34,551 nt of DNA from Planctomycetia bacterium (GTDB lineage: Bacteria > Planctomycetota > Phycisphaerae > Phycisphaerales > SM1A02): NCBI GenBank assembly GCA_005790565.1, contig SXUJ01000028.1:1-34551 (forward strand), written 5' to 3'. The notes below the pieces were generated by a model, which saw nothing but the letters and a program-made list of their open reading frames with translations, did no database searches and was not told the origin of the DNA. Both the position numbers and the translations under genes were made by a program. Shown here piece by piece: positions 32,319 through 34,551 of this stretch. Positions within the stretch are counted from its first letter, which is position 1, and every line of letters starts with the position of its first letter.

Positions 32319-34295
32319 ATGAAATCAATGAGCCCGATACGCCACGAATCCGATCACAGCCGACGAGCACCGCTCCTCCGCCGGAGTCTGCTCCTCCTCG
32401 GCGGCGGCGTCCTCGCGCTTTCCTCCGTCGGAACCATGTTCGCGATGCGGACCGGAGGCCAAGTGACGATTCCCACAACCTCCGCAGACTTTTTCGAAAA
32501 GGGAACACAGCCTCAACCTGATCCCGAACTGTTCGACCAGATCCTCACTTCGCAAAACTGCACTTTCTGTCATAGCGACTACGGCATTGATGTCGCGCCG
32601 TATGACTCGTGGGTCACCTCGATGATGGGACAGAGTGCGAACGATCCGGTCTTCCTCGCCGCCCTCACAATCGCCAATCAAGACGCGAATCTCGCTGGCA
32701 TGCTCTGCCTTCGCTGCCACGCGCCGGGCGCGTTCATCGGCGGCCGCACCGCGAGTGGAACCACGGCAGACTTTACGACCGAAGATTTCGACGGCATTAA
32801 CTGCAACTTCTGTCACCGCGTCGTGAACCCCGTCCTCGGCGCCGGCAGCGCAATCGCATACCCAACCGGTCCCGCCAATCCAGACAACGCGATCATCGCG
32901 AGTCTGGTGAGTCAGAATCTTCTGCCGAGCGGCGCTGGAAACGCGCGGTATGTGCTCGATCCACAGGACAATCGCCGAGGTCCCTTCAGCGATGTCCCGC
33001 AGAATCTCCACGGGTTCTCGTCGTCGAACAATCAAGTCGAACTCATCACTTCGCCCTTCCATGAGAAGAGCGAGTTCTGTGGCACTTGCCACGATGTCAG
33101 CAATCCTGCCTTCTCCAAGAACGCAAAGGGTCAGTTCGTCCTCAACGCGCTCGGGAAACCGCACCCCACTGACAACCCCGCGGACATGATGCCTGAGCAA
33201 CGCACCTTCAGTGAGTGGTCGATCAGTGACTTCGTGAACGGCGTGGGTTACGCCGACCACCGCTTCGGCGGGAACGACCCTGACGGCGTGGTATCGAGTT
33301 GCCAAGACTGCCACATGCCCAAGGTGATCGCGGGCGGTTGCGTCTTCTATCAATACGGTGAACCGTGGTTCGAACGCCCTGACATGCCGCAGCACTCCTT
33401 TGCGGGTTCAAACTCATGGGTCATTCGCGCGCTCCGCGAGCAATACGGCCCAGAAGAGGCCGATGCGCGCGGACTCACGCAAGAACGGGTCGACGCCGCA
33501 AGCGCGCGGAACGAAACGATGATCGCGAATGGGTCGGACATGACACTGAGCCAAGCGGGCGAGAATCTGATAGTTCGTGTGACGAATCAGACGGGGCACA
33601 AGCTCCCGACCGGATACCCCGAAGGTCGTCGTGTGTGGGTGCATGTCCGATTCCTCAATGAAAAAGGTGTGGTTGTGGGAGAGCATGGTGCGTACGACGC
33701 GCTCACCGCGACCCTGGATGCAGAATCCACAAAGGTCTACGAGTGCCGCTTCGGGATGTCAAGCGCGGTTGCGAAGGCAGCGAAGTTGCCCGCGGGCGAG
33801 AGCTTCCACCTCGTGCTCAACAACATCCTTCTGAAAGACAATCGCATTCCACCACGCGGCGTGACGAACGCTGAACTCGCGTCGATCGGTGCCCCGGTTG
33901 TGGGCGCGAGTTATGCCGATGGTCAGTACTGGGATGACTCACTCTTCGCAATTCCCGATGGCGCGACGAGCGCGGTGGTCGAGACCTACCTCCAAACTTC
34001 CTCGCGCGAGTACATGGAGTTCTTGCGCGACGCGAATGTGACCGACACTCGCGGCCAAGTGGTTCATGACCTTTACACCGCAACCGGCGAGAGCGCTCCT
34101 GTCATCATGGACACTGCGACGATCTCGCTCGTGCCAACGCTCTTGGGCGACCTCAACGGAGATGGGGCAGTGAACGCGCAGGACATCGCACTACTGCTGA
34201 ACAACTGGCTCGGCTCGGGCACGGGCGACCTCAACAATGATGGAGTCGTGGACGCAAGCGACCTCACAATCATGCTCAACGCGTGGACCGGCTAA
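32319..34295 (+). CDS. Multiheme cytochrome c protein with C-terminal dockerin-like repeats
   Basis: 658 aa from the ATG at 32319 (an earlier ATG at 32271 adds 16 residues). A twin-Arg-containing export segment (RRAPLLRRSLLLLGGGVLAL) lies near residue 16. Five CxxCH heme motifs follow: CTFCH (81-85), CLRCH (130-134), CNFCH (162-166), CGTCH (254-258) and CQDCH (328-332). Residues about 380-590 are a beta-rich domain (VRVTNQTGHKLPTGYPEGRRVWV). The tail holds two Ca-loop repeats (GDLNGDGAVNAQDIALLLNN and GDLNNDGVVDASDL), a dockerin-type ending common in planctomycete exported proteins. Likely a periplasmic or surface electron carrier or multiheme oxidoreductase; the partner and substrate are unknown. 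Confidence 0.9.
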   Translation: MKSMSPIRHESDHSRRAPLLRRSLLLLGGGVLALSSVGTMFAMRTGGQVTIPTTSADFFEKGTQPQPDPELFDQILTSQNCTFCHSDYGIDVAPYDSWVTSMMGQSANDPVFLAALTIANQDANLAGMLCLRCHAPGAFIGGRTASGTTADFTTEDFDGINCNFCHRVVNPVLGAGSAIAYPTGPANPDNAIIASLVSQNLLPSGAGNARYVLDPQDNRRGPFSDVPQNLHGFSSSNNQVELITSPFHEKSEFCGTCHDVSNPAFSKNAKGQFVLNALGKPHPTDNPADMMPEQRTFSEWSISDFVNGVGYADHRFGGNDPDGVVSSCQDCHMPKVIAGGCVFYQYGEPWFERPDMPQHSFAGSNSWVIRALREQYGPEEADARGLTQERVDAASARNETMIANGSDMTLSQAGENLIVRVTNQTGHKLPTGYPEGRRVWVHVRFLNEKGVVVGEHGAYDALTATLDAESTKVYECRFGMSSAVAKAAKLPAGESFHLVLNNILLKDNRIPPRGVTNAELASIGAPVVGASYADGQYWDDSLFAIPDGATSAVVETYLQTSSREYMEFLRDANVTDTRGQVVHDLYTATGESAPVIMDTATISLVPTLLGDLNGDGAVNAQDIALLLNNWLGSGTGDLNNDGVVDASDLTIMLNAWTG

Positions 34296-34368
34296 GTTCG
34301 ACTCCGCACATGCTCGGGTCTGCCTCAACGATTGAAGCCTAGCCAGCCCGTCGAAAGACGCTCGATTT

Positions 34369-34398
34369 GCGCCGATCGCGATTCATTCGCGGCGGCGC
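34369..34398. terminator. Strong hairpin after the cytochrome gene
   Basis: A stem of about 12 bp with one bulged A and one G-T pair (GCGCCG pairing CGGCGC outside, TCGCGA pairing TCGCGG inside) and loop TTCAT. There is no T-tract, so it would be an atypical terminator or simply part of the repeat. Confidence 0.35.
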
Positions 34399-34415
34399 AG
34401 TCGAAAGCGAGCGAG

Positions 34416-34441
34416 GGAATCTGCTGCTCGGAGCAGATTCC
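34416..34441. repeat. Perfect 10-bp hairpin
   Basis: GGAATCTGCT at 34416-34425 pairs with AGCAGATTCC at 34432-34441 around a 6-nt loop. It directly abuts the inverted copy of the dispersed TTGAGCGCTCG motif. Confidence 0.7.
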
Positions 34442-34450
34442 AAGTCGCGA

Positions 34451-34470
34451 GCGCTCAAGTACTTGAGCGC
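34451..34470. repeat. 20-bp perfect palindrome
   Basis: GCGCTCAAGTACTTGAGCGC is fully self-complementary. It arises from two head-to-head copies of the TTGAGCGC motif: the minus-strand copy at 34441-34458 and a plus-strand variant at 34463-34473. Confidence 0.8.
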
Positions 34471-34551
34471 CCGTTTTGCGCCGGTGGCCGTTCATTCGCC
34501 TCGACTCAGCCTGTCGAAACACGCCCGATTTGCGCCGATCGCGATTCATTC

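Larger units (their letters stand above)
34344..34551 (+). repeat. Palindromic repeat region at the window end
   Basis: A 45-bp sequence at 34344-34388 recurs at 34507-34551 with three mismatches, and its 28-bp core (34361-34388, 34524-34551) has a third, degenerate copy at 34470-34497 (23 of 28). Between them lie the hairpins listed separately. The last copy ends exactly at the window edge, so the array probably continues. Spacings of 81 and 26 bp and core divergence argue against CRISPR. Confidence 0.75.

Noticed and set aside
32325-33395. Antisense frame of 356 codons opposite the cytochrome gene
   Set aside because: The plus strand carries five heme motifs; the antisense product has no domain.
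34361-34551. CRISPR array
   Set aside because: Only three repeat copies, one of them just 23/28 identical, with spacers of 81 and 26 bp; no cas gene in the window.
1-34551. tRNA, rRNA or transposase genes
   Set aside because: None could be recognised by reading either strand in the intergenic regions; no transposase or integrase motif was found in any supported gene.

Overview
The window is GC-rich and densely coded. Three things point to a planctomycete, probably of the Phycisphaerae type: a C-terminal dockerin-like tag with two Ca-loop repeats on a multiheme cytochrome, paired FG-GAP/VCBS-repeat secreted proteins, and mostly absent Shine-Dalgarno sequences. The lineage is an inference from protein style; no rRNA, tRNA or taxonomic marker gene lies in the window.

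Layout. (1) 1-4.9 kb: two secreted VCBS/FG-GAP repeat proteins, with a possible decayed antisense ORF between them. (2) 4.9-21.9 kb: a surface-polysaccharide locus. The minus strand carries a methyltransferase-fusion protein (4921-6450) and a block of ABC-2 export permease, sulfotransferase and methyltransferase (12413-9486). The plus strand carries two tandem paralogous GT4 glycosyltransferases, two further GT4 enzymes, a Wzy/WaaL-type polymerase or ligase, an AsnB-like amidotransferase, a DegT/DnrJ PLP aminotransferase, a UDP-glucuronate 4-epimerase-like enzyme and a GH57 glycosidase. (3) 22.0-26.7 kb, minus strand: a large repeat-rich exported protein, a flippase-like (LPG-synthase TM family) membrane protein and a WaaE/KdtX-like GT2. 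(4) 26.9-31.1 kb, plus strand: an exported protein of unknown function, then OppA and OppB only. (5) 31.1-34.3 kb: a lipoprotein and a PhnA/YjdM-domain protein (minus), and a five-heme-motif cytochrome (plus). (6) 34.3 kb to the end: a palindrome-rich repeat region cut by the window edge.

Together the locus could build a glycan with uronic-acid and amino-sugar units (epimerase, aminotransferase, amidotransferase), decorate it (sulfotransferase, methyltransferases) and export it. An initiating phosphoglycosyltransferase, a Wzt ATPase and a Wzx flippase are not in view. The oppAB pair likewise lacks oppC, oppD and oppF.

The least explained signals are non-coding. They are (a) a 101-bp nested inverted-repeat element ending two bases before the start of the GT2 gene; (b) a TAnnnT hexamer 6-9 nt before many start codons, suggesting leaderless transcripts; and (c) a dispersed intergenic repeat with the core TTGAGCGCTCG, next to hairpins, at 21.9, 23.9, 28.0, 28.1 and 34.4 kb.
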